A DNA stretch of 64,000 bases, taken from positions 1 to 64,000 of the forward strand of contig JADBKJ010000001.1 in NCBI GenBank assembly GCA_014896455.1. Reading direction: 5' to 3'. The stretch comes from Thermoanaerobacter sp. GTDB taxonomy: Bacteria > Bacillota > Thermoanaerobacteria > Thermoanaerobacterales > Thermoanaerobacteraceae. The position numbers and the translations under genes were made by a program. Positions 34,675 through 43,768 of the stretch are shown here, one piece after another (the stretch's first letter is position 1; every line of letters starts with the position of its first letter). The notes under the pieces are model-generated. The model saw nothing but the letters and a program-made list of their open reading frames with translations, made no database searches and was not told the origin of the DNA.

Positions 34675-37600
34675 TCAATAAATAACAGCTAACCTGCCTG
34701 GATAAGATATATCACCTAGTACATTATTCGATGTGCTATCTACCATCATATTTGATATGCCATTATTGTTTACTGACAGCCCCGTATCTGGTACATTACT
34801 CATGTAAGCCGTTATATACATGAGCTTTGAAAAGCTTATATTTTTGTTGCCAAGCCTATTTTTGTCAACATTTATATTTACATTTACTTTATTGTAAAAA
34901 GCTGCATAATTACTTGTTTTGTTTCCGTCAATTTTTTCATAACTCATGTCATAAATGTCAGATAATATCTTATACCCTTTTGGCATATTTCTTGATATTT
35001 CGTCATAAGTCTTATCCGATAGCTTATTTATTGTTATTCTGTCATAATCTCCTGATAGGTAGAGGCTGTTAAGGGTAAATTTTATATTAAATCCAGGAAT
35101 TATAAGCCATATATTGGTAAAAGTCTTATTTTTATATTTAGATGGTATGTTTATAACCCATTTGCTTATATTTTTATATTGGTTGCCTGTCAAATCAATT
35201 TTATAAGTAGTCGTATTTAAAATATCATCTCCTAATGTAATGACCAGCGAGCCGTTTGCTGTTGCATAAGTAGTGTCATTTTTTACTCCTGTAACAGAAG
35301 TGTCATATTTGCTGTTAGAAGAAGTATCAGTAGTAGCGTAAGTGTATACAAAATTACTGGGGCCCAAATCATTTACAGCTCTCATGGCAAAGGAGTAAGT
35401 AGTATTTGGCAAGAGATTTGTCACGTAATACTCCAATTTATCTGTTGCAGCGATGAATTTGTAATCTGCCGAATTAGCTGTCTTACCATAGATTTCATAG
35501 TATTTTGCTCCTTTTGCCTCTGACCAATGTAAATATAATGTATGGTCGTTACCGGCTATTGATTCGGCCCAAAAGCCTACTGGATTATCCGGTACTGTTT
35601 GCACATAGGTAAAACCTTGAGGCAAAACAGCATTTGCATAATCAGGATTCCTCACAATTACATCTACTTTCCCCTCTGCATGCCCTGGGGTTGTCACGAC
35701 AATCGTGTTATAACTTTTCACAATTACATTATAAGCTTCTACATTTCCAAAAAACACCCTCGCTCCTTGTCTAAAGTCATTACCTGTTATGGTTACTGTT
35801 TCTCCTCCTTTTGTAGACCCTGTATTAGGAGTAATAGAAGTTATCTTCGGGTTGGACTCTGTAGCGATATACATAAATGCTTCCTTTAAAGTATAACTTC
35901 CTCCGTCATCAATATTAAACACTGTCACATCTACAAGACGGTCCAAGTCTTTCTGCGGGTCTGCGGCAGGAGTGATTACAGTAATAGTATAAGAGGTATT
36001 CGCAACTACTTTCGCTTCATAAGCATCAAAATACACTTTAACTTTTTCTCTAAAGTCTTGTCCCTTGATAGTTACATAAGTGCCCCCATTAATACTGCCC
36101 TTATTTGGAGTTATAGAAGTTATTAAAGGATGTGAGTTTGGAGATACATACTCTATTTTAAATACAGCAGTCCCTCCATCTGGATTTACTACCTTTAATT
36201 CCTTCATGCCTACTTTGTCCACTGGAGGAGCAGTAAATTTTATCATTGTACTGTCTACAACTTTTACATCCTGCACTAAAGCTCCATCAATATAAACAGA
36301 AGAACCCGGTACTACTAATTTGCCGTTATCATATACAGGAACTGCAAAATCACTTCCTATGATAATACTATAAGTTCCTCCAGCCTTGTCAAACTTTGGA
36401 GGTATAACTTCTTTAATCTGAGGTTTAGATTGAATATAGGTATATCCATTCTCAAGGTAGCCAAGTCCTGCATCATAGTTTACAACAGTTACCCTGACTT
36501 TCCCAGGAGAGTTAGGAGGTGTAATAACTTTTAAAGTTCCATAATCAATATAAGTGACCTTCTCCGCTTTGACATTTCCAAAATACACTTCTGGGCCTAT
36601 TGGATTGCCGTTTTCATCTTTTAGTATATTTCCATTTTCGTCTTTAGAAATTCTAAAGTCTTGACCATATATGGTCACTTCTTGTCCTCCATAAGTAGAG
36701 CCGCTATTAGGTTCTATCTTTGTAATGACAGGCTGGCTGTTGGGCACAACATATGTAAAACCGCTTTCCCCCTCATGAAGTCCATAAGTGTAATTGCCAC
36801 CATCGTAGTTTACAACAGTTACATAAGTTTTACCAGGAACTCCTGGAGGAGTAGTAGCAGTTATCGTCTTTCCATCAGGACTTACAGTTACGTTTGTGGC
36901 TTTGTTGCCTCCTATAAATACTTCTGCACCACTTCTAAAATCACTTCCTTCAATCAAGATAGAAGTACCACCCTTTACTGTACCAAAGTTCGGATATACA
37001 GAAGTTATTATTGGGCTACTTTCTGGTACAAGGAAATGAAACTTTTCGGGAGCCACAGCTTGAGCAGTATCAGGATTTACAACTTTTATATCGTAAAGGC
37101 CAGAGTACCTCATGTCAGGTATTATTCCTGTAATTGTCGTGTCATTTATTACATACACATTTTCAAGAACAGTATCTCCTATATAAGCTTTTGCCCCTTC
37201 GCTATCCCCAACTTTCAGTGAAAAGTCGCTTCCAAAAATGTATATAAGCGTCCCTTTGCCGCCGTAATTAGGAACAACTTTAGTTATCTGTGGCTTTGTT
37301 TCAATCAAAAGATACTCAAATCCATCTACTAATGTCGCTGTACCGCCATCAGAAGGATTTACAACTTGAACAATTTTTTTGCCCAATGTCCCCGGTGGCG
37401 TAGTCGCATCTATTTCAGTATTGCCACTTAAGACTTTTGCGACGGTTGCCTGCACTCCATCTATTGTAACTATGCTTCCCTTTTCAAAATTGCTTCCCAA
37501 AATTTTGATAGGTGTGCCACCTTTTGTGGGCCCTTTATTAGGGTCAACGGAGGTAATAGTCGGATTCTTTTGAGTATCTTTTATCTCAAAAGCATTTTGC

Positions 37601-39972
37601 AAAGTCACACTTCCGCCTACAGTACCACTTATGCCATCGTAATTTTGAATTGTCATATCTTGCCATCCAACTGTATAAGGCACTTGTGTTTCAGGTACTA
37701 TAGCTTTAATCTTTGTACCAATGTTAAGTTTCTTTCCATCTATTATATTGCCATCTTTGTCTTCAACAGAAATTACTTTTAATTGAATATTTCCAATTCT
37801 TACATCAGGATATTTAGGCATATACACCCCATCTATGACTGTCTGCCCTACATAAAAATCACTACCTGTTATTGTAATAAAGTTACCACCATATTTTGAA
37901 CCAAAATTTGTAAAAATATTGCTTATAGAAGGAGCAGTATAGTAATAATAGCCTTTTGAGTAAATTGCAAAGCCTCTATTGACATCCGCATCTTTATTTA
38001 CAACTTTCACATCTACATAACCCAAAGCAGTAGATGGTGGCGAAATAACTGTAAGCACTGACTTATTGTCTCCACCAGTTGTTAAATCTTTAACAGTAGC
38101 TAATTTATCCCCAAAGTACACTTGTACACCTGGCCTTATATCAAATCCCTGAATAATCACTGTATCTCCACCGGCACGGCTTCCCGAACTGGGTGATATG
38201 CTTAAAATTTGGGGATTTGAAGGCAATGGATTGTAAGTAAATTTTGTAGGTGGAGAGCTCTGTTCAGAGTACTGCATGACTACATTTCCATTAACATCTT
38301 TTATAGTCGTTTCCACTGTAACAACCACATCTACTGGCATATCTTGTCCAGGGGGATTAAGTGTCACACTAGGAGACAACACATTCAAAGTTTGTTGTCC
38401 TGTTCCAGGATTGAATATGCTTCTTATCTGGGCTTTGTTACCGCCAAAAGTGACATAAAGTTTTCTTTCTCTGGAACCTTCTACTAAATTTCCTGTTGCA
38501 GGGTCTTTGTAAGTGTAATTTGTATTGGTATAAGTTATCTCTGTATTGTCAGAATTAGCAGTGTAAGTGGACGGGTCATCGCTTCTTTGAAAATTAAATC
38601 CCCATAGTGTCACATCTGTGTTTCCGCTTTCATATCCGTGGTCGGGATTCATATCAACAACTACCATAGTATCTTCAACAGCAAGGTAGAAAAATCCATT
38701 TTGTTTGGTTACAGTATACCCTGTAATAGGGTCAACTAAACTCACATCCACAGGACCGGACTTACTGTAAGGAGGCGTAGTAACTTGTATAGCACGCTGA
38801 TTTGCTGTAAGACCAGGCAAAGTGATGCTTTGTACACTTTTTGCTACAACCCCACCGAATTTTACTATTAAATCTTCTCTCAAATTTTGTCCTACAATTA
38901 TAACTTTTGTTCCTCCTGATACAGAACCTGCATTTGGAGTAATATTATCTACGGTAATTACAGCAGGTGTAGGTATTATTTTTAAAGCATCAACTAAAGT
39001 AGCAGTAGAACCGTCAGCTGCGACAATATCAATATTTTGATACTCAAGTGTCGTATCTTTAGGAGCAGGAACCTTTACAGTCATTTCAGTATCGCTTACT
39101 ATCTTTACATCTGAAGAATTTACAAGATTCGCTCCTACATACACTTTAAATCCGCTACCAAGAGTGGAAAAACCATGCCCATATATAGTAATTGTATCTC
39201 CTACAATGACAGTATACTGAGATAATCCTGTTATGTCTTGATTTACAGCATAAATATTCGTTTGCACTGTATTAGAACGCCCACGGTATATATTTGTGAC
39301 ATTTACAGTGTATAAAGTTGTAGGGTCTATGTTAATGTTTTGAGGAATAGTCGTAATAAGCACAGAACCGCTTTGCGAAACAACTGAAGCTGTTTCTCCG
39401 TTGATCTGAGCTAATCCTATGTCATTTAAATAACTTCCTTCCATTCTTATATATGACTTTGTAGTTCTGCTTATAATATTGCCATTGGAATCTTTGACAA
39501 GTGTAATAAAGTTATCAAGAGCTACTTTTGAAATATATGGGTTATTTATATATGTAAAGCCATTAAATATAGCTGCACTCTGTCCGTCACTTCGCTGAAC
39601 TATTATAGTATAAGGAGTATCTGGGCTAAGACCAATTTTAGACGCTGGGGGAACTTTTGCATAAATTGTATTTTCATTTGCACTTAGTATTGTGAGCTTA
39701 TTGGAATCTATGGGTGAATCAATGTAAACTGCACTGACAGAAGAGACTACATTGCCATTTGTGTCGTATGTAACAAAACCGCTTCCTGTAATTTTTATGT
39801 CAGTGTATTGGTCAACAGGACCTTTAGCAGGAGATGCCATTGTCCCATCTAATCTCAAAGAAGCTACCGATGTTATATTTGGAGAATATGCTCCATATGC
39901 TTTCGACATATTTCCCGGGAAAAGTGACAATATCATGCTTACGGCAATAACCAATGACAAAAATCTCTTCAT
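34675..39972 (-). CDS. giant surface protein with about 14 IPT/TIG repeats and a fibronectin III domain
   Basis: 1765 aa. Signal peptide MKRFLSLVIAVSMILSLFPG... (start ATG at 39972 after AGAGGAG). About fourteen immunoglobulin-like IPT/TIG units follow, each opening like PxITSVxPNxGxxxGGTxVxIxGxDF. The first three are degenerate and the last (PKITSITPNTGSTKGGETVTITGNDF) is closest to consensus. A fibronectin III-like domain (PNTTYSFAMRAVNDLG) and a beta-rich C-terminal region end the protein. No SLH domain of its own, so attachment may rely on the SLH proteins encoded next. Probably an extended adhesive or structural cell-surface protein. Confidence 0.88.
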   Translation of the reverse strand: MKRFLSLVIAVSMILSLFPGNMSKAYGAYSPNITSVASLRLDGTMASPAKGPVDQYTDIKITGSGFVTYDTNGNVVSSVSAVYIDSPIDSNKLTILSANENTIYAKVPPASKIGLSPDTPYTIIVQRSDGQSAAIFNGFTYINNPYISKVALDNFITLVKDSNGNIISRTTKSYIRMEGSYLNDIGLAQINGETASVVSQSGSVLITTIPQNINIDPTTLYTVNVTNIYRGRSNTVQTNIYAVNQDITGLSQYTVIVGDTITIYGHGFSTLGSGFKVYVGANLVNSSDVKIVSDTEMTVKVPAPKDTTLEYQNIDIVAADGSTATLVDALKIIPTPAVITVDNITPNAGSVSGGTKVIIVGQNLREDLIVKFGGVVAKSVQSITLPGLTANQRAIQVTTPPYSKSGPVDVSLVDPITGYTVTKQNGFFYLAVEDTMVVVDMNPDHGYESGNTDVTLWGFNFQRSDDPSTYTANSDNTEITYTNTNYTYKDPATGNLVEGSRERKLYVTFGGNKAQIRSIFNPGTGQQTLNVLSPSVTLNPPGQDMPVDVVVTVETTIKDVNGNVVMQYSEQSSPPTKFTYNPLPSNPQILSISPSSGSRAGGDTVIIQGFDIRPGVQVYFGDKLATVKDLTTGGDNKSVLTVISPPSTALGYVDVKVVNKDADVNRGFAIYSKGYYYYTAPSISNIFTNFGSKYGGNFITITGSDFYVGQTVIDGVYMPKYPDVRIGNIQLKVISVEDKDGNIIDGKKLNIGTKIKAIVPETQVPYTVGWQDMTIQNYDGISGTVGGSVTLQNAFEIKDTQKNPTITSVDPNKGPTKGGTPIKILGSNFEKGSIVTIDGVQATVAKVLSGNTEIDATTPPGTLGKKIVQVVNPSDGGTATLVDGFEYLLIETKPQITKVVPNYGGKGTLIYIFGSDFSLKVGDSEGAKAYIGDTVLENVYVINDTTITGIIPDMRYSGLYDIKVVNPDTAQAVAPEKFHFLVPESSPIITSVYPNFGTVKGGTSILIEGSDFRSGAEVFIGGNKATNVTVSPDGKTITATTPPGVPGKTYVTVVNYDGGNYTYGLHEGESGFTYVVPNSQPVITKIEPNSGSTYGGQEVTIYGQDFRISKDENGNILKDENGNPIGPEVYFGNVKAEKVTYIDYGTLKVITPPNSPGKVRVTVVNYDAGLGYLENGYTYIQSKPQIKEVIPPKFDKAGGTYSIIIGSDFAVPVYDNGKLVVPGSSVYIDGALVQDVKVVDSTMIKFTAPPVDKVGMKELKVVNPDGGTAVFKIEYVSPNSHPLITSITPNKGSINGGTYVTIKGQDFREKVKVYFDAYEAKVVANTSYTITVITPAADPQKDLDRLVDVTVFNIDDGGSYTLKEAFMYIATESNPKITSITPNTGSTKGGETVTITGNDFRQGARVFFGNVEAYNVIVKSYNTIVVTTPGHAEGKVDVIVRNPDYANAVLPQGFTYVQTVPDNPVGFWAESIAGNDHTLYLHWSEAKGAKYYEIYGKTANSADYKFIAATDKLEYYVTNLLPNTTYSFAMRAVNDLGPSNFVYTYATTDTSSNSKYDTSVTGVKNDTTYATANGSLVITLGDDILNTTTYKIDLTGNQYKNISKWVINIPSKYKNKTFTNIWLIIPGFNIKFTLNSLYLSGDYDRITINKLSDKTYDEISRNMPKGYKILSDIYDMSYEKIDGNKTSNYAAFYNKVNVNINVDKNRLGNKNISFSKLMYITAYMSNVPDTGLSVNNNGISNMMVDSTSNNVLGDISYPGRLAVIY

Positions 39973-40094
39973 TCGACATGCTCCTCTCAGATTTATGAAT
40001 AAATGGTAAAATGTTCTATGTGAAACAATTCTCAAAACACTCCTTTAACTTTATTTATCGTCATTTTAAAGGCTAAACTTTAGCAAAAACAAAA

Positions 40095-40122
40095 AAATAG
40101 CTGCTTTAAAGCAGCCTCTATT
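40095..40122 (-). terminator. intrinsic terminator after the PEP/pyruvate-binding protein gene
   Basis: GCTGCTTTAAAGCAGC stem-loop followed by TATTTTTTTG on the minus strand. The 240 bases between the flanking genes otherwise show only AT-rich DNA; the SLH operon promoter must lie here but was not resolved. Confidence 0.75.
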
Positions 40123-40273
40123 GGGTTGGGGGTGCAGAATATATTAAATTTTATGGGGAAAAGGGGAATCATTCTTACAGTTTAAATTATATTACATTAT
40201 TTTGGTACTTTAAATAGGACTTAAGTCTCATTTTTTGTTATTTTTATATCTTTTTATACATAAATCGACTTTT

Positions 40274-41974
40274 TTATTTTTCTTGTGCTATCACATATCC
40301 TATCATTTTATCTCCATCTAAATAGGCGTCAAACCGTCCTTCAAAAATTTTTACTCCTGTGTCGATATATGCCCCTTTTTTAAACCATTCTTCGTTAAAA
40401 ATGTTATTTTCATATCCATCAAAAACTGGCATATACAAAATATTGTCTACATCTAAATCAGCAAAAAAGTGTGTACCATAAGAAAGTTCCGGCATAAAAT
40501 CGCCATTTTTTATTCCAAGTTCTACAATCATAGCGGCATTAGATATCTCGTTGTATATAACAGGTACCCCTAAATAGGGATTGGAGGACCCCCATCTTCC
40601 AGGACCTACAAGAATGTATTTGTCTCCTATACTTTTATTGAGTCTACCTATTATTCTGGCAATTTCATGTTTATCTTTATATTTGCTATAAACTTCATGG
40701 TCTACGTATACTATATATCTTATGTTTTTCAAGATGCCATTTGTAAGCATCCTATCCCCTTTCAACAAGACACATTTTTTTTCAATATCTTTAGGAATGT
40801 GGACTTTTCTGAAACTTTCGTAAGAACTCAATGGTCGTGTTTGAAGAAGATAAAATTCACCTTTTTTTAAGTCATAAGTAAATTCAATATCAACCGCCAT
40901 TTCCATCTCTTTTTCGAGGTACTTAAATAGTTTAGAAATTATATTAAAAAATCCTTTATGTCTTCTGGGAAAATTTTCAAATGTAAAGATATATTTATTA
41001 GAGGCATCACTGTTATTTAGCATATTTATGTCAAAAATCGCATTTTCTCTTTTTGAATATATTTGAGCAATATCACCTATTTTTTCATGATAAGTTAAAA
41101 ATTGAGGTGTCTCATTGATGTTATAAGTATCTACTTCTCCTGTAATTAAATTTAATACATCAAAAGTTTCTTGTGAATTTTTGGCAATTTCTTTAGGATT
41201 ATTGCCTTCAGGTCGTAAGCGCAAATTAGTAAGAGAAAAAATTCTCGCATATCCTCTACCTGTACATTTTGTCCCTAAGCCAAAAACTAATCTCACAACT
41301 CCATCTTCTATTTTAATTCTGTCAGTCCACCGCCTGTAGTTTCGAGAGAAGCCTACTCCAGAAACCTCTGGATAAAAATATACTCCCTTTTGGGCTCCTA
41401 TTAGTTGTTGCACAATTACCCCCATTAATTCTTTTTGAACAGGAGCATGTTTTCTCCTATATGCGACGGCATCTGGACCATATACGCTTACATAAATCTC
41501 TTTAATAGCTTTTTCTAATTGTTTAAGCCTTTCTCTATCTGTACCTTTGTTAGAAATAAAAGTGGTATAATACTTGCCAGCAAAAGAATATTTTACACTA
41601 TCTTCTAATAAAGAAGAAGACCTCACAGCTAAAGGATAATACATTTTATTTAAAATCTCTGTCAGCATTTTTTTATATTCTGGGGGAAATTTAGCTTCTC
41701 TAAATCTCATTTCTACTTCCTCATAAGGAGTATCTTCCGTTATATCATTCAAATTATTATAATCTAAAAACATTTGATAATAATCAGTAGCTATAAAAAA
41801 GCTTTCAGGTATTTTCACACTTTGATTAAAAACATCGTTATATTTTTCTAATACTTCTTCTGCAAAACAAAGTCCCGAAGCTTTCCCCCCAATATGCCCT
41901 TCTCCAAAAATTCTCTCATTATTTTTTTTATTTAAGCGAGGGTCATAATCTTTATATAATAAAGTCCCAGCCAT
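40274..41974 (-). CDS. PEP/pyruvate-binding ATP-grasp protein lacking the phosphohistidine domain
   Basis: 566 aa. The N-terminal two thirds match the nucleotide-binding half of pyruvate phosphate dikinase/PEP synthase: GGKASGLCFAEEVL (about 30), the ATP-grasp segment AVRSSSLLEDS (about 130) and FYLLQTRPLSSY (about 390). The central histidine domain (TGGxxSH) and the PEP-binding barrel are missing; instead the last 170 residues form a conserved-looking region with VGPGRWGSSNPYLGVPV and YGTHFFADL. It cannot be a normal dikinase; function unknown. Start ATG at 41974 after GGCGGTGAA. Flanked by terminators, so a single-gene unit. Confidence 0.8.
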   Translation of the reverse strand: MAGTLLYKDYDPRLNKKNNERIFGEGHIGGKASGLCFAEEVLEKYNDVFNQSVKIPESFFIATDYYQMFLDYNNLNDITEDTPYEEVEMRFREAKFPPEYKKMLTEILNKMYYPLAVRSSSLLEDSVKYSFAGKYYTTFISNKGTDRERLKQLEKAIKEIYVSVYGPDAVAYRRKHAPVQKELMGVIVQQLIGAQKGVYFYPEVSGVGFSRNYRRWTDRIKIEDGVVRLVFGLGTKCTGRGYARIFSLTNLRLRPEGNNPKEIAKNSQETFDVLNLITGEVDTYNINETPQFLTYHEKIGDIAQIYSKRENAIFDINMLNNSDASNKYIFTFENFPRRHKGFFNIISKLFKYLEKEMEMAVDIEFTYDLKKGEFYLLQTRPLSSYESFRKVHIPKDIEKKCVLLKGDRMLTNGILKNIRYIVYVDHEVYSKYKDKHEIARIIGRLNKSIGDKYILVGPGRWGSSNPYLGVPVIYNEISNAAMIVELGIKNGDFMPELSYGTHFFADLDVDNILYMPVFDGYENNIFNEEWFKKGAYIDTGVKIFEGRFDAYLDGDKMIGYVIAQEK

Positions 41975-42045
41975 TTTTTCACCGCCTATTGACATTTTAA
42001 CTTTACACAAATTATAACATGAGATTTTTTAGTAAACAACAAAAA

Positions 42046-42074
42046 ACCTCCCACAAAATTTCTTTGTGAGAGGT
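42046..42074 (-). terminator. intrinsic terminator of ald
   Basis: ACCTCTCACAAA / TTTGTGGGAGGT stem followed by TTTTTTG on the minus strand, 23 bases after the ald stop. Confidence 0.8.
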
Positions 42075-42096
42075 AGATATTTTTATTCAGAAAATT

Positions 42097-43221
42097 TTAC
42101 TCTTTATCTAAAGCTTCAACAGGATCGACATACTCTAATCCTTGAGCATCTGCAACAGGTTTGTATGTTACCATTCCTTTATAAACATTTAATCCTTTTA
42201 ATAAAGCTTTATTCTCAAGTAGAGCCTTCTTATATCCCTTATTTGCTATTTCTAAAGCATAAGGCAATGTTACGTTAGTTAAAGCAAAAGTAGAGGTTCT
42301 CGGAACAGCTCCTGGAATGTTAGGCACAGAATAATGTACTACTCCATGTTTTATAAAGTACGGGTCTTTGTGAGAAGTCGTTCTATCACAGGTCTCTATA
42401 CAACCACCTTGGTCTATTGCAACATCCACTATTACTGCACCTTTCTTCATCGTCTTTACCATTTCTTCTGTCACAAGCTTTGGTGCTTTCGCTCCGGGTA
42501 TCAAAACTGCTCCTATCAACAAGTCAGCTTTTTTCACACTCTGAGCAATATTAAAACTATTTGACATCAAAGTTGTAACTCGTCCTCCAAATATGTCATC
42601 AAGATACGCAAGTCTTACAGGATTTACATCCAATATTGTAACTCTTGCTCCCATTCCCACAGCTACCTTGGCTGCATTTGTACCTACTGTTCCCCCGCCT
42701 ATTATTACCACTTCTGCTGGCTCTACCCCTGGGACTCCCCCCATTACAATCCCTCTTCCTTCATTTATATTGGTGAGAAGATAAGCTCCTATTGTCACTG
42801 ACATCCTTCCAGCTACTTCGCTCATGGGAGTCAAAAGAGGAAGAGCTCCATTATCTAGTTGCACTGTCTCATAGGCAATTCCTACCACTTTTTTCCTTAA
42901 TAGAGCTTCTGTTTGTTGTTTATCAGGAGCTAAATGAAGATAAGTAAAAAGAACTTGGTCTTCTTTGAAATAGTCATATTCGCTTGGCTGCGGTTCTTTT
43001 ACTTTCATTATCATATCTGCTACATCAAATACTTCTTTTGCAGTTGAAAATATTTTAGCGCCAGCCTTTGCATATTCTTCATCAGTTATGCCACTTCCCA
43101 TCCCCGCACTTTTTTCAATATATACTTCATGCCCATTTTTTATAAAAGCTTCCACTCCAGCAGGAGTAATGGCCACTCGAGCCTCTGCAGTTTTTATCTC
43201 CTTTGGAACACCAATCTTCAT
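42097..43221 (-). CDS. ald: alanine dehydrogenase
   Basis: NAD-dependent interconversion of L-alanine and pyruvate plus ammonia. 374 aa, usual length. Substrate-site Lys in [11 protein letters not shown] (about 75) and His in FTYLHLAPD (about 96) are present, and the NAD-binding fold has [21 protein letters not shown] (split across about 170-190). ATG after AAGGGGAG. Alanine is a common fermentation end product in Thermoanaerobacter-type organisms, which fits a role as an electron and ammonia sink. Confidence 0.96.
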   Translation of the reverse strand: MKIGVPKEIKTAEARVAITPAGVEAFIKNGHEVYIEKSAGMGSGITDEEYAKAGAKIFSTAKEVFDVADMIMKVKEPQPSEYDYFKEDQVLFTYLHLAPDKQQTEALLRKKVVGIAYETVQLDNGALPLLTPMSEVAGRMSVTIGAYLLTNINEGRGIVMGGVPGVEPAEVVIIGGGTVGTNAAKVAVGMGARVTILDVNPVRLAYLDDIFGGRVTTLMSNSFNIAQSVKKADLLIGAVLIPGAKAPKLVTEEMVKTMKKGAVIVDVAIDQGGCIETCDRTTSHKDPYFIKHGVVHYSVPNIPGAVPRTSTFALTNVTLPYALEIANKGYKKALLENKALLKGLNVYKGMVTYKPVADAQGLEYVDPVEALDKE

Positions 43222-43349
43222 ATCCTATCTCCCCTTTAGCAATCTTTTATCAAAACCTTTTCAATATATTAATTCTATAAAAATACTAAAAATCCTTCAA
43301 CAAAAAATAGAAATCATAAAAATTTTTAAGCAAACAACATACTATCTTT

Positions 43350-43721
43350 TTATTTAGAATGTCCACTCCTTGAAAAATATATCCATCCTCTTCTGTTAAG
43401 ATATCTTATAAACATTATCAACCTTTCATAAAGAGGCTCAACTTCATCTCCAAATTTTTCTTTTAGTTTTTGTCCTATTTCATAAACATTCCTCTCACCA
43501 TTTATTAAATTCCATACAGCACTTCCTATTTCATCTAACTCTAAAGTAGTGGTCTTTGGCCTTTTAACAAAAATCCTCACTGTTTTTTCAATCAATTTGT
43601 TATGATGAAATATAAACACTACTTTTCCTTTCCTATTTTCCCATTCTACCTTATCACTACGATGAGGTACATAAAGCAAGAAATTATCTCTCTTTTTTTC
43701 TTCTCTTTTTATCTTTCTCAC
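43350..43721 (-). CDS. PqqD-like peptide-binding protein
   Basis: 123 aa; a basic N-terminal half of unknown nature and a C-terminal PqqD-like domain (LELDEIGSAVWNLINGERNV, then EIGQKLKEKFGDEVEPLYER). PqqD domains usually bind a precursor peptide for a radical SAM enzyme, but no such enzyme or precursor is nearby. GTG start with a close-set ribosome site. It directly follows the OPT transporter (gap about 45) in an apparent operon. Confidence 0.75.
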   Translation of the reverse strand: MRKIKREEKKRDNFLLYVPHRSDKVEWENRKGKVVFIFHHNKLIEKTVRIFVKRPKTTTLELDEIGSAVWNLINGERNVYEIGQKLKEKFGDEVEPLYERLIMFIRYLNRRGWIYFSRSGHSK

Positions 43722-43729
43722 CTCTTTAC

Positions 43730-43768
43730 AATCAACACTCCCACTTTACATGGGAGTGTTGATTTTTT
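43730..43768 (+). terminator. strong hairpin between OPT gene and PqqD-like gene
   Basis: A 14-bp stem (AATCAACACTCCCA with its complement) and 7-nt loop followed by TTTTTT only on the plus strand, where no gene precedes it. On the minus strand it lies between the OPT stop and the next ribosome site and may act in processing or stability. Confidence 0.6.

Noticed and set aside
36661-37221. 186-aa plus-strand ORF inside the IPT/TIG gene
   Set aside because: It is antisense to a clearly coding repeat region and has low-complexity composition; a shadow frame.
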